Source of the DNA: Hyphomicrobiaceae bacterium
GTDB lineage: Bacteria > Pseudomonadota > Alphaproteobacteria > Rhizobiales > Methyloligellaceae
DNA length: 34,914 bases
Direction of reading: 5' to 3'
Assembly (NCBI GenBank): GCA_028066055.1
Contig: JALCBY010000034.1
Location: 1 to 34,914, forward strand
The notes beneath the pieces were generated by a model, which saw nothing but the letters and a program-made list of their open reading frames with translations, was not told where the DNA came from and made no database searches. Within the stretch, counting starts at the first letter, position 1; each line of letters starts with the position of its first letter. This document shows positions 7,988 through 16,575 of the stretch, piece by piece. The position numbers and the translations under genes were made by a program.

Positions 7988-9045
7988 GCGGTGTTATCGA
8001 CTGGGAGGAGATCAAAAGCCATTACCGGGTCAAGGATCGTGAATTCCCGATGCTTGGCGAGGACATGCCGACATTCATGGGCGTGCCACATGCAAAAAAA
8101 GCGGGCGATCTGGCGGGAGCCGATGTGGTGATTATCGGTGCGCCCTATGTCGCGGGGGCAAAAGGGAAGTATGCCGGTGTCGACAAGTCGGAATGGGTGC
8201 TTGCGCCCAAGCGCGTACGCCAGCAATCGATCCGCTACCCGTCCGGCTACGTTCAGGACTTCGACCTGGACATTTTCGAACATCTGAAGGTGGTTGATTT
8301 CGGCGATGCGGATATCTCGCCGGAGGTGAATGCAAACCCGACTGCAGAAAATATCCTCAAAGCGCAGGCTGCGGTGGAAGAGAAAGTCGCCGCCGTCCTT
8401 GAAGCTGGCGCAATACCGATCGTTATCGGTCAGAACTCGCCATGCGGCTCATACGCAATCGCCAAGCCGATTGCAGAGCGTACCGCCGGAAAAGTTGGCA
8501 TGATCAGCCTCGACACCCATTGGGACGCTAAACCTATCGACTGGCTCACCAAGGATCCGCGCATCGCTGGAAGTGGCAACTGGAAAGCCAAAACCTATGA
8601 ATTCCATGATAATTTCTCTATTCCCAATCTCGTCGAGATTGGCGAGCGCGGCATGCTCGAACCGAAGGAAATCGTGCGCCGCTTTCTCGAACAGGGCGTG
8701 CATTTCATTCCCATGTGGAAGGTTCGCACCGATCTTGGCATCGACGGCCTCTGCGAGGAACTTCGTCACGCCTACGAGGGAACGGATGCGGTCTATGTCC
8801 ATTTCGATATGGACGTGATCGGTGGCGCCGGCCCGGCGCAGGGTGACATTCTGGGCGATCTCGCGGAACCGATTGGAATGAGCGACTATGAGGTCATCCG
8901 TGTTGCCCATGAGATTGGCCGGCGCGGCTTGACCGGTATGTCGTTCATTTGCATTCCGCCCGGTTCGGCCGTGGTCTACCGGTTGATTGTCTACATCATC
9001 GTTTATCTCATGGCCGGCCTGATACAGGGCCGCCAGGCGAAATAG
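7984..9045 (+). CDS. Divergent ureohydrolase (arginase/agmatinase) fold protein, altered metal site
   Basis: The 353-residue protein has the arginase/agmatinase layout. Canonical members hydrolyse a guanidino group to urea with two Mn ions. Two of the three metal motifs are kept: DTHWD (D177, H179, D181) and FDMD (D275, D277). The first one, normally GGDHS, reads GQNSP (149-153), so the metal-binding His is replaced by S152. The usual Glu of the late DVVEVNP-type motif is also missing (MSFICIPPG). The C-terminus is unusually hydrophobic (about 328-346). It overlaps the M20 stop by 4 bases and is followed after 15 bp by the lyase, which has its own GGGGAGGG site. It may be a single-metal enzyme with changed chemistry, or a non-catalytic partner of one of the other ureohydrolases here. 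Function is not assignable. Confidence 0.82.
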   Translation: MSGVIDWEEIKSHYRVKDREFPMLGEDMPTFMGVPHAKKAGDLAGADVVIIGAPYVAGAKGKYAGVDKSEWVLAPKRVRQQSIRYPSGYVQDFDLDIFEHLKVVDFGDADISPEVNANPTAENILKAQAAVEEKVAAVLEAGAIPIVIGQNSPCGSYAIAKPIAERTAGKVGMISLDTHWDAKPIDWLTKDPRIAGSGNWKAKTYEFHDNFSIPNLVEIGERGMLEPKEIVRRFLEQGVHFIPMWKVRTDLGIDGLCEELRHAYEGTDAVYVHFDMDVIGGAGPAQGDILGDLAEPIGMSDYEVIRVAHEIGRRGLTGMSFICIPPGSAVVYRLIVYIIVYLMAGLIQGRQAK

Positions 9046-9060
9046 GGGAGGGTTCCGGCC

Positions 9061-10569
9061 ATGAGCAGCAAGGACGATGCCTTTCTCGAAGAGGCCCGCC
9101 TCGGTCCACGTGCGCAGGCGCTGATCGATTGTGAGGAGGTACCGCACATCCCGCGCCTGACGCGGCGTTTCCGCGAGTATGTCCTGGTTGATCTCGCCCA
9201 TGCGGTCATGTTGGCGGAAACGGAAATCCTCACCCCGGAGCGCGCGTCGATGCTTCTTGGCGCGCTTCTGAAGATCAATGACTCTGAAGGGGAAGGATTT
9301 CCCTGGCTGTCCGACTCAGGATCATTCCTCGTCCAGACCGAGCATCACCTCGCCGGGAGCATTGGCGAAGACATCGCCGGGCGTTTGCAGACAGGCCGCA
9401 GCCGCAACGACCAGAGCGCGGCGGCGGACCGCATCTTCATGCGCGATCTGCTGCTCGACGCCATGGAGGGGACGATCGCGCTTCAGGGCGCGCTCCTCGC
9501 AAAGGCAGACACCCACGCGGAAACGCTGATGCCGGGCTACACTCATCTGCAGCATGCGCAGCCGACGACCTTCGGCCACCACCTTATGCGCTACGGTGCT
9601 GCATTCGACCGCGATCTGGGGCGAATGTCAGATGCCTATTCACGAACCAACCTGTCGAGCCTCGGCGGGGCGGCGATGGCGGGTACGTCCTGGCCTGTCG
9701 ACCGGCGGCGCACATCAGAGCTCCTTGGACATGACGACATCGTCGTCAACTCGTCCGATGCGGGCGGTTTTGCGCGGGATTACATCGAGGACGTGGTCGC
9801 GGTCCTGTCGCTTCTGATGTCCAATCTGGGCCGCCTGGCAAACGATCTCTACGTCTGGCACTCGTGGGAATTCGGATACCTCGAGGTCGCCGATGGCCTA
9901 GCCGGCACCTCCAGCATCATGCCGCAGAAGAAGAACCCGCATTCCCTTGAACGCATCAAGGCGCTCGGCGGGCAGGCGGCTGGCTGGCTGCCGGGCGTCA
10001 TGGGCTGCCAGCATAGTATCGTTTCCACGGATCTCGACATCTGCTTCGCGGATGACCTGCTGACGGGGATCGGTGATGCGACACTGCAGGCGCTCAGGCT
10101 CGGTACCGAGACAATTTCCACGCTCATCGTCCGCGAGGAACGCATGGCCGAAGCGGCCGGCGCGTTCTGGAGCACCACCAGCCATCTCGCCGATGAGATC
10201 GTGCGCCGGTACGACCTGCCGTTCCGCGCGGCGCATCATGTGGTCGGGCGGTTCGTGCGAGACAGTATTGCCGCCGGGCGCACGCCCGGCGATGTGCGTA
10301 CGGAGGACCTTGTGAAAGCAGGCAAGGAGATGGCCGGTATCGAAGTCGATATGTCGTCGGAAGATTTGCGCGAAGCCCTCGATGCCCGTGCCTTTCTGAC
10401 CAGCCGTTGCACGGAGGGCAGCGTCGATCCGAAGGAGACCCGGAAGCATTGCGCCGGGCTTGGAAAGGCTCTTGCCTCTCATCGCGCTCAATGGGCGGCG
10501 CAAAAGGAACACACGGATCGCGCCATAGACACATTGTTACAGCGCGCACGTGAACTGGCCGAAGCGTGA
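9061..10569 (+). CDS. Argininosuccinate-lyase-like C-N lyase (aspartase/fumarase superfamily)
   Basis: This 502-residue enzyme belongs to the ArgH branch of the aspartase/fumarase superfamily, whose members release fumarate from N-succinyl-type substrates by beta-elimination. Key motifs are GRLQTGRSRNDQ (107-118), PGYTHLQHAQPTT (158-170, with the catalytic-acid-region T161/H162), AGTSWPVDR (207-215) and the mobile signature loop GTSSIMPQKKNP (282-293, catalytic serine S283 or S284). Length exceeds the usual 460-470 of ArgH by about 35 residues. The residue after KNP is His rather than the Asp common in ArgH, so arginine biosynthesis is not assured. A strong GGGGAGGG site precedes the ATG. It is coupled to the MmgE/PrpD gene (TGATG). 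In this setting a catabolic lyase acting on argininosuccinate or a related amino-dicarboxylate is more likely than biosynthesis; this is inference. Confidence 0.88.
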   Translation: MSSKDDAFLEEARLGPRAQALIDCEEVPHIPRLTRRFREYVLVDLAHAVMLAETEILTPERASMLLGALLKINDSEGEGFPWLSDSGSFLVQTEHHLAGSIGEDIAGRLQTGRSRNDQSAAADRIFMRDLLLDAMEGTIALQGALLAKADTHAETLMPGYTHLQHAQPTTFGHHLMRYGAAFDRDLGRMSDAYSRTNLSSLGGAAMAGTSWPVDRRRTSELLGHDDIVVNSSDAGGFARDYIEDVVAVLSLLMSNLGRLANDLYVWHSWEFGYLEVADGLAGTSSIMPQKKNPHSLERIKALGGQAAGWLPGVMGCQHSIVSTDLDICFADDLLTGIGDATLQALRLGTETISTLIVREERMAEAAGAFWSTTSHLADEIVRRYDLPFRAAHHVVGRFVRDSIAAGRTPGDVRTEDLVKAGKEMAGIEVDMSSEDLREALDARAFLTSRCTEGSVDPKETRKHCAGLGKALASHRAQWAAQKEHTDRAIDTLLQRARELAEA

Positions 10570-11984
10570 TGACCGGAGAGTTCGCGATAGAGGAGGGTGG
10601 AAGCACGCCGCGCGATATTGGGAGCAGTCCAAGTGTCGCTTTGGCGGAATTCGTTGCCGACCTCAAACTCGCGCAGGTGCCGGAAGATGTCGTGGCCTAT
10701 GCGCGGGTTCTGATCCTTGACCTTTTGGGGGCGGCGCTGGCCGGTGTTGAAACGGTCGAGGCGCAGACCATGCTTTCGGCTGCGAAAGGTTTTGCACCGG
10801 ACGCCGGGCCCTGCTCCATCTGGGGCACGCCACATACCACGACGGCAGCCGCCGCCGCGCTCGTAAATGGTGTTGTGGCCCATGCGCAGGAACTCGACGA
10901 TTTCGGCGGTGCGGATCATTCGGGCGCCGTTGTGGTTCCGGCCGTGTTGGCCATCGCCGAATCCGAAGGCATCGCCGACGGTGAGCGTGTGCTGGAAGCC
11001 GTTATCGCGGGTTACGACATTGCCTTGCGGGTTCTTGAAGGCGCCGGCGGATACCGTGCCCACAATGGCCTTGGGTGGCATTCCACGGGGACCTGCGGCA
11101 GTTTCGGCGCGGCGGCGGCAGCGGCGCGGATGCTCGGGCTGGATGCCGAAAAGACGGCATGGGCGCTGGGGATCGCGGGAAGTTTCACCGGCGGCGTTTG
11201 GGCGTTCCTCGCCGATGGGACCATGAGCAAGCGGTATCATACAGGCCGTGCCGCCGAGATCGGCCTCACCGCCGCCTATATGGCGCGTGCGGGCTTCACG
11301 GGACCAACGCGCGTGCTCGACGCCGCGTATGGCGGTTACCTCGTCACCTATTGCGATGATCGTGCGCAACCTGCAGCCTTCACCGAGGGTCTTGGCCGCG
11401 CGTATCGGATCATGAAGAGCGGCATAAAACCCTATGCCGCCTGCCGAGGGCTGCATGCGGCTCTGGATGTCGTGTTGCGGCTCAAGGAGGAACACGGTCT
11501 GTCGGCGGAGGACATCGATCATGTTGACTTGCGTTGCAGTGCCGCGAACAAACTCTCCATCGGCGATCCCGATCCGCGGACGCGCCTCGCCGCCCAGATG
11601 AGTTTACCGTATGGCGTGGCCGTCGCTCTGGTTACCGGACGCGCCTCGCTTGAGGAGTTTGAGGATCGCTGGGTGAACGATCCAGCCGTCCGCGGCCTCA
11701 TGGGCCGCGTTACCATGACCGTCGAGCCCGAACAGGATGAATATTCAGAGCCGATCCTTGAAATCGTCACAACGGGCGGTATGCGGCTGGAAGGCCATGA
11801 GCCCATCGGTCTCGGTGATCCGCGCAACCCGTTGACGTCCGAACAGGTAGCCGCGAAATACCGTCGACTTGCGGCGCGGGCGCTTCCCGAACAAGCAGTG
11901 ACCACTCTGGAAGCGGCGGTCTTCGATTTGCCCGCGCCGGACAGTCTGATGAGACTCCTGGCCGCGCTGCGCCTGCCCGGTTGA
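10569..11984 (+). CDS. MmgE/PrpD family protein (possible epimerase or dehydratase)
   Basis: The 471-residue protein is a full-length MmgE/PrpD member. Visible family features are the N-terminal helical block (LAEFVADLKLAQVPEDVVAY), HAQELDDFGGADHSGAVVVP (the HA-x-DFDD region), VIAGYDIALRVLEGA, and GWHSTGTCGSFGAAAAAARM, followed by the GMMK-like lobe (YRIMKSGIKPYAACRGLHAA). Known members include 2-methylcitrate dehydratase, cis-aconitate decarboxylase and iminodisuccinate epimerase. Its start ATG overlaps the lyase stop by one base (TGATG); a GTG three bases earlier is an alternative. The direct pairing with an ArgH-type lyase recalls the iminodisuccinate pathway, where an MmgE/PrpD epimerase converts the substrate isomer for a C-N lyase. 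The actual substrate here is unknown. Confidence 0.9.
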   Translation: MTGEFAIEEGGSTPRDIGSSPSVALAEFVADLKLAQVPEDVVAYARVLILDLLGAALAGVETVEAQTMLSAAKGFAPDAGPCSIWGTPHTTTAAAAALVNGVVAHAQELDDFGGADHSGAVVVPAVLAIAESEGIADGERVLEAVIAGYDIALRVLEGAGGYRAHNGLGWHSTGTCGSFGAAAAAARMLGLDAEKTAWALGIAGSFTGGVWAFLADGTMSKRYHTGRAAEIGLTAAYMARAGFTGPTRVLDAAYGGYLVTYCDDRAQPAAFTEGLGRAYRIMKSGIKPYAACRGLHAALDVVLRLKEEHGLSAEDIDHVDLRCSAANKLSIGDPDPRTRLAAQMSLPYGVAVALVTGRASLEEFEDRWVNDPAVRGLMGRVTMTVEPEQDEYSEPILEIVTTGGMRLEGHEPIGLGDPRNPLTSEQVAAKYRRLAARALPEQAVTTLEAAVFDLPAPDSLMRLLAALRLPG

Positions 11985-12003
11985 ATTTTGAAAGGTCATT
12001 CCC

Positions 12004-13218
12004 TTGGATCGTCAAAGTCTTCTGGATCAGATTGATACGCACGAGGCCCTGGAATTTCTTGCCGCGATGATCCGCTTCAAAAGTTACAGCGGCGAGCCTG
12101 GCGAGACGGAGCTGGCGCGTTTCATGAGCGCGCAAATGCAGGCCCTTGGGCTGGAATGCAGCCTGCAGCATGTCGAGGCCGAACGGTTCAATGCCATCGG
12201 AACATTGAAAGGGAGTGGCGGGACGAGCCTTCTGTTCAACGGTCACATGGATACCAATCCGGTGACGGAAGGATGGACCGTCGATCCCTGGGGCGGGGTC
12301 TACGACGACGAGTTCATTTATGGCATCGGCGTTTCCAACATGAAGGCGGGAGACGCGGCGGCCTTCATGGCCGTGAAGACCCTGGTCGATGCCGGGGTCA
12401 CGCTGAAAGGCGACGTTGTGCTCGAATATGTGGTCGGAGAGCTGCAGGGAGGTGTCGGCACGGTCAAGGCGATCGAAGATGGCGTACGGGCCGATTGCTT
12501 CATAAACATGGAACCGACCGACCTCCACGGCCTGATACTGCATGCAGGCAGTTTCAACGTCGAGATTGAACTCACCGGCATCACCCGCCATGTCTCGAAG
12601 CGCGAAGAGGCGGTCGACGCCATTGCCGCGGCCGCGGCGCTCGTGCCGCGTTTCAACGCCATGACATTTTCCGGTGCGGCCAATGACGACCACGCAGCCG
12701 TCAATCGCGCCAACATCGGCACCATTCGCGGATCCCTCTCACCGGAATTTCATGACTGGCGCCCACCGCAGATCGCCGATTTCGTGCATCTTTCGGGTAC
12801 TGCCCGCTATGGACCCAGTCAGTCAGAAGAGAGCGTGTTGAAGGATATTGGTATCATGCTGGATGACCTGAAGGCGGAGATGCCGGGCCTGCAGGCGAGG
12901 GTGACGAAGCAGAATGCGGGAACCCGGCCATCGATGTTGCCTTTTGAGGTCGATCCCGAAGCGCCCATCGTCGAGGCCGTGGGCGGCGCCTTCCGCGAAG
13001 TCAGAGGTGTCGAGCAGCAACAGGGGGCGGTAAGGCCCTGCTGTTTTTACGGCACTGACGCGGCGCATCTGAAACACAGGGCCGGAATGGTGGGGATCGT
13101 TTGCGGGCCGGGCGGACGCTACAACACCATGCCGGATGAACGCGTCGACGTTTCCGATTATCTCGATGCCATCCGGATCTATCTGCTGACCATCCTCGAC
13201 ATCTGCGAGTTGGACTGA
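12004..13218 (+). CDS. M20 family protein with degenerate metal site
   Basis: This 404-residue protein is a paralogue of the first M20 gene, matching it almost position for position: H81 and D83 (NGHMD), E146 (VGELQGG), E170 (MEPTD), H196 in the lid. Three expected ligand positions differ: the bridging Asp is N112 (GVSNMKAG), the residue after the catalytic Glu is L147, and the C-terminal His is N374 (GGRYNTMPDERV). It could bind one metal, or be a structural or substrate-binding partner. The start is TTG at 12004 with GAAAGG upstream; the next in-frame ATG (12067) would cut into the conserved N-terminal helix. It sits 19 bp after the MmgE/PrpD gene, and its stop overlaps the M24 start (TGATG). 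Loss of activity is inference from residues alone. Confidence 0.87.
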   Translation: MDRQSLLDQIDTHEALEFLAAMIRFKSYSGEPGETELARFMSAQMQALGLECSLQHVEAERFNAIGTLKGSGGTSLLFNGHMDTNPVTEGWTVDPWGGVYDDEFIYGIGVSNMKAGDAAAFMAVKTLVDAGVTLKGDVVLEYVVGELQGGVGTVKAIEDGVRADCFINMEPTDLHGLILHAGSFNVEIELTGITRHVSKREEAVDAIAAAAALVPRFNAMTFSGAANDDHAAVNRANIGTIRGSLSPEFHDWRPPQIADFVHLSGTARYGPSQSEESVLKDIGIMLDDLKAEMPGLQARVTKQNAGTRPSMLPFEVDPEAPIVEAVGGAFREVRGVEQQQGAVRPCCFYGTDAAHLKHRAGMVGIVCGPGGRYNTMPDERVDVSDYLDAIRIYLLTILDICELD

Positions 13219-14354
13219 TGCTGTTTCCCAAGGCCGAGTATGACGAACGCCTTTCCCGCCTCTACGCATTCATGGATGAGCATAACGTTGCAGTCGTCAT
13301 CGCGGACGAGGCGGAGATGCTGCACTATTTCACGGGTTTCGCGATCTCCGAAAACCTGTATCGGGCGGTTTTGATCCCGCGGGAGGGTCCTCTCCTGATG
13401 ATCGTCCGCACGCTTGACGAGCACGTGTTCCTGAAACTCGCCTGGTTCGACAATCGGCGCATCTTCGACGATGTGGAAGACCCGGTTGCCATCGTGGCTC
13501 AGGTCATCGAGGACTGGGGTTGCGCGGACGCGCGTATCGGGCTCGACATGAATTCCTACTGCATGCCGGCCAAGCGTTTCAGCCATCTAAGGACATTGCT
13601 TCCCTCCGCGACTTACATAGATTTCAGCGATGTGTTTCGTCCGATGCGCCTCAAGAAATCGCCGCGCGAGATCATTGTGATGCAAAAATCCGCAGATATT
13701 GCAGATGAAGCGATGCGCCGTGCAATCGCGGCCGCCAAGCCCGGTGCATCCTCGCGCACCGCCGCCGCCATGGCGGCCGCATCGTTTATGGAACTGGGCG
13801 CAGACTTCGGACGCACCGGACCGATTACGGTCGGCAAAGGGTGGAACTTCCTTCACGGCAAGCTTTCCGATGATCCCCTTGAGCCTGGCGACGTGCTGCA
13901 TCTGGAATTGGTGCCAAAAGTCAGCGGGTATTGTTCACGCCTGATGCGCCCGGCGGTGATGGGGGAACCATCGGGAGAGTTGCGTGATGCGGCAGATGCG
14001 CTCATCGCGCTTCAGGACCGGCAGATCGCCGCGATGGTTCCCGGAGCGGTAGCCGGTGAGGTCGACGCGATGTTCCGCCAGGCGGTTCTCGACGCGGGTC
14101 TTCGGCAGACTTACGTCAACAATACGGGCTATACGCTCGGGTATTATTTCGAACAGGCGCCGCGGACCAGCGACTTCACGCGCCGGTTTACGCCGAAAGC
14201 GACCTGGCGGCTTGAAGCCGGAATGACATTCCACATGTACACATCCGCCGATATCGGTATGGCATTCAGTGAAACCGTGCTTGTCGATGACGATGGCCCG
14301 GAGCGATTGACAAGGCTTGAACGCAAGCTGTTCCGTTGTGGTGAAGCGCGATGA
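13218..14354 (+). CDS. M24 creatinase/prolidase-fold protein lacking most metal ligands
   Basis: The 378-residue protein has the two-domain architecture of the M24B group: a creatinase N-terminal domain (about 1-145) and a pita-bread domain (about 150-375). In metal-dependent aminopeptidase P the ligands are D, D, H, E, E. Here the equivalent stretches read LHLELVPKVSGYCSRLMRP (first Asp now E230, second now R241), TGYTLGYYF (ligand His absent), GMTFHMYTS (Glu absent) and FSETVLV (E352 kept). The His corresponding to the catalytic His of creatinase is present (H213 in WNFLHGK). It therefore resembles the metal-free amidine or ring-opening hydrolases of this fold (creatinase, ectoine hydrolase) more than a peptidase. 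Its start overlaps the previous stop by one base, and the M28 gene overlaps its stop by four. Substrate unknown. Confidence 0.85.
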   Translation: MLFPKAEYDERLSRLYAFMDEHNVAVVIADEAEMLHYFTGFAISENLYRAVLIPREGPLLMIVRTLDEHVFLKLAWFDNRRIFDDVEDPVAIVAQVIEDWGCADARIGLDMNSYCMPAKRFSHLRTLLPSATYIDFSDVFRPMRLKKSPREIIVMQKSADIADEAMRRAIAAAKPGASSRTAAAMAAASFMELGADFGRTGPITVGKGWNFLHGKLSDDPLEPGDVLHLELVPKVSGYCSRLMRPAVMGEPSGELRDAADALIALQDRQIAAMVPGAVAGEVDAMFRQAVLDAGLRQTYVNNTGYTLGYYFEQAPRTSDFTRRFTPKATWRLEAGMTFHMYTSADIGMAFSETVLVDDDGPERLTRLERKLFRCGEAR

Positions 14355-15604
14355 TGGATGACGTCTCAAGCGAGGTATCCCGGTCGGAAGACCTGATGCG
14401 GGATTTTGACGCGATCTGTGACACGGGCGGACGCTTCGCCGGCTCCGACAGCGAGCAACTGGCGCAGGATTATCTGGTAGGCCGGTTGGAAGCGGCGACA
14501 GGCGTCATGCCAATGCGATCGGCGGTCAAATATATGGGTTGGTCGTGCGGGAAGAGCATCCTCGAGCAACTCGGGGTTGCCGACGGGGTAGTGACCTGCG
14601 TCTCGCTTGTTCGCTCCCCGCCCACCGCAGCCGGAGGTCTCGTTGCTGATCTCGTCGACCTTGGCCGCGGAACGGAAGCCGATTTCGACGCAAGAGCCGA
14701 TGAGATTGCCGGCAAAATCGTCCTCGTACGTCACGAGTATATGTTCGCAACCGATACGATACACCGTCGGCGCAAATATCAGTGGGCCATGGATCACGGC
14801 GCTGCTGGTTTCCTGATTGCTAACAGTCTGCCTGGCGCGGGGCCCGTTACCGGATCGTCGGGCGCGACGGCGGAGCAGGGGATTCCGGCTGCGGGCATCA
14901 GTTTCGAAACAGCCGAAAAACTGACAGCCGACAGCCCGGCCAAAGTTCGGCTTGTCGTTGAAGCGGAAGAGGCGCCGCGTGAGACCGCGAACCTCATTGT
15001 GGACCTGCCGGGCAAAAGCGCGGAATGGATTGTTCTGTCGGCGCATATCGATGGCCATCATCTCGCGGAAAGCGCTATGGACAATGCCACCGGACTGGCA
15101 GCCGCACTTGCCATCGCCTCCGCGCTTGCACCCCGGATGGATCACATGGCGCGTGGGCTGCGCATTGCCTTGTTCACGGTGGAAGAGTGGGCACTGGCCG
15201 GTTCGCGGGTCTATGTCGACGGTCTCGATGAAGTCGAGCGTGCGGCCATCAAGCTCAACCTCAATCTCGACACCATCGCCGGAAGTCCGAACCTCACCGC
15301 ACTGACGAGCGAGTTTCCTCAATTGGAGGCGTGGCTGCTCGAGTGCGCCGGGACGCTTGGTTGTGCGCTTGGAACTCATCAGCCGGTGATGGCCAACTCG
15401 GATCATTATAATTTCGCCCGCCACGGCATTCCGGCCACGCGTCTGGTTGCAGGTTTCAACGAGCCGACGTCTGAAATTCGCCATGTGCTGACGCCCGGCG
15501 ACACGCGCGACAGGGTGCAGGCGGATGACCTGCGGCACGCGACCGCATTCGCCGCCGCGCTCACACTCGAAGCCTGTCGGGCGGAAACGCTGGAACTGCG
15601 TTAG
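14351..15604 (+). CDS. M28 family metallopeptidase with PA domain insert
   Basis: This 417-residue protein is an M28 di-zinc aminopeptidase or carboxypeptidase-like enzyme, and unlike several neighbours its metal site looks intact. H232 (SAHIDGHH), bridging D244 (AMDNATG), catalytic E278 and ligand E279 (FTVEEW), D307 (NLDTIAG) and H378 (IRHVLTPGD) correspond to the five ligands and general base of Aeromonas-type aminopeptidase. A protease-associated (PA) domain lies at about 100-200. I see no signal peptide, so it probably acts in the cytoplasm on imported substrate. ATGATG at the start lets it overlap the M24 stop by 4 bases. Its stop overlaps by three bases the stop of the convergent ureohydrolase gene, leaving no space for a terminator between the two operons. 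Confidence 0.9.
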   Translation: MMDDVSSEVSRSEDLMRDFDAICDTGGRFAGSDSEQLAQDYLVGRLEAATGVMPMRSAVKYMGWSCGKSILEQLGVADGVVTCVSLVRSPPTAAGGLVADLVDLGRGTEADFDARADEIAGKIVLVRHEYMFATDTIHRRRKYQWAMDHGAAGFLIANSLPGAGPVTGSSGATAEQGIPAAGISFETAEKLTADSPAKVRLVVEAEEAPRETANLIVDLPGKSAEWIVLSAHIDGHHLAESAMDNATGLAAALAIASALAPRMDHMARGLRIALFTVEEWALAGSRVYVDGLDEVERAAIKLNLNLDTIAGSPNLTALTSEFPQLEAWLLECAGTLGCALGTHQPVMANSDHYNFARHGIPATRLVAGFNEPTSEIRHVLTPGDTRDRVQADDLRHATAFAAALTLEACRAETLELR

Positions 15605-16575
15605 CCGAAATAGTCCGCGCGCACGGCCTTGCCGATGAGATTGCAGATCAGGCGGACCGCCGTAACGCTGGTTATGGCGTTGAGGTCGCGCGCCGGGGTG
15701 ATCTCCACGACATCCATGCCCAGAACGCGGCCCTTTCCAACAAGGCCGTGAATCAGCGTGCGCATTTGCGGATAGGTGACGCCGCCCGGTGCAGGGCCGG
15801 CGACGGCCGGTGCGATGGTCGGATCGATGCCGTCGGCATCGACCGTGAGATAATAGGTCCCTCCGTCGGGTATGCGTTCAAGGATGGCCTCCATGCCCCG
15901 GGACTGGAGTTCCATATCCGTGATCAGGTGTGCGCCATAGGCTTGAGCGGCTTCGACTTCCTCCGGACGGGCACTTCCCGCGGATCGCAGGCCGATCTGG
16001 AAGATTTCGCCGATATGGTCCATTTCCGAAGCACGGCGAATGGTGCTGGACAGACCTTCGCGTACGCCGTTCATTTCGTCGCGCCAGTCGATGTGTGCAT
16101 CGACCTGAATGAGCGTTATCGGCTCCTTCAGATCGGGCACGGAGGTGAGCCCGCGGAACACGGGGATCGGCACAGCGTGATCGCCCCCCAGCGAGACGAT
16201 CATGCAACCTGCGGAGACGATCTTGCGCACCGCTTCCTCCGACAACCGGATGTGCTTGTCCATGTCCAGCTGATCGCCCGGCACATCGCCGCAATCCACG
16301 ATCTTGATATCCCTGCCGTCGAGCAACGCGCCGCCGACGTCGAAGTCATATCGCTCCATGCCACGCAAGGCGCGTTGCCACGCACGTCGAATGGCGGTCG
16401 GCGCGTTGGCCTGATCGTTGTTGACGTCCTCCATGGAGTAAGGTGAGCCGAAGGGCAGCCCGAGAATAGCCACATGTGCACCGATTTCGCGCAGGGTATC
16501 GAGATCAAGTACCAGAGGGGCGTCAAACAAGGTGTGAAACTCGCGGCGCGGCTCGACAGTCAGTGTTTCAGGCAT
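15601..16575 (-). CDS. Agmatinase/arginase family ureohydrolase, canonical metal site
   Basis: The 324-residue enzyme carries every canonical ureohydrolase ligand: H133 (LGGDHAVP), D159, H161 and D163 (VDAHIDWRDE), D246 and D248 (VDADGIDPTIAP), plus E291 in GMDVVEITP. It should bind two Mn ions and hydrolyse a guanidino or amidino compound; SpeB-like agmatinase or guanidinobutyrase/guanidinopropionase activities are possible. I chose the ATG at 16575 because GGGAGAA lies 6 bases upstream; the frame is open to 16623 without a ribosome site. It forms a two-gene minus-strand unit with the next ureohydrolase gene and converges on the hydrolase operon. Among the three ureohydrolases here it is the only one likely to be a normal enzyme. 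Confidence 0.92.
   Translation of the reverse strand: MPETLTVEPRREFHTLFDAPLVLDLDTLREIGAHVAILGLPFGSPYSMEDVNNDQANAPTAIRRAWQRALRGMERYDFDVGGALLDGRDIKIVDCGDVPGDQLDMDKHIRLSEEAVRKIVSAGCMIVSLGGDHAVPIPVFRGLTSVPDLKEPITLIQVDAHIDWRDEMNGVREGLSSTIRRASEMDHIGEIFQIGLRSAGSARPEEVEAAQAYGAHLITDMELQSRGMEAILERIPDGGTYYLTVDADGIDPTIAPAVAGPAPGGVTYPQMRTLIHGLVGKGRVLGMDVVEITPARDLNAITSVTAVRLICNLIGKAVRADYFG

Noticed and set aside
11767-12693. Minus-strand open frame across the MmgE/PrpD and second M20 genes (about 308 codons)
   Set aside because: It crosses the junction of two supported genes and shows no family similarity.
14366-15538. Long open frame on the minus strand opposite the M28 gene (about 390 codons)
   Set aside because: The plus strand has the full set of M28 zinc ligands and operon coupling. 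The opposite frame has no recognisable motif.
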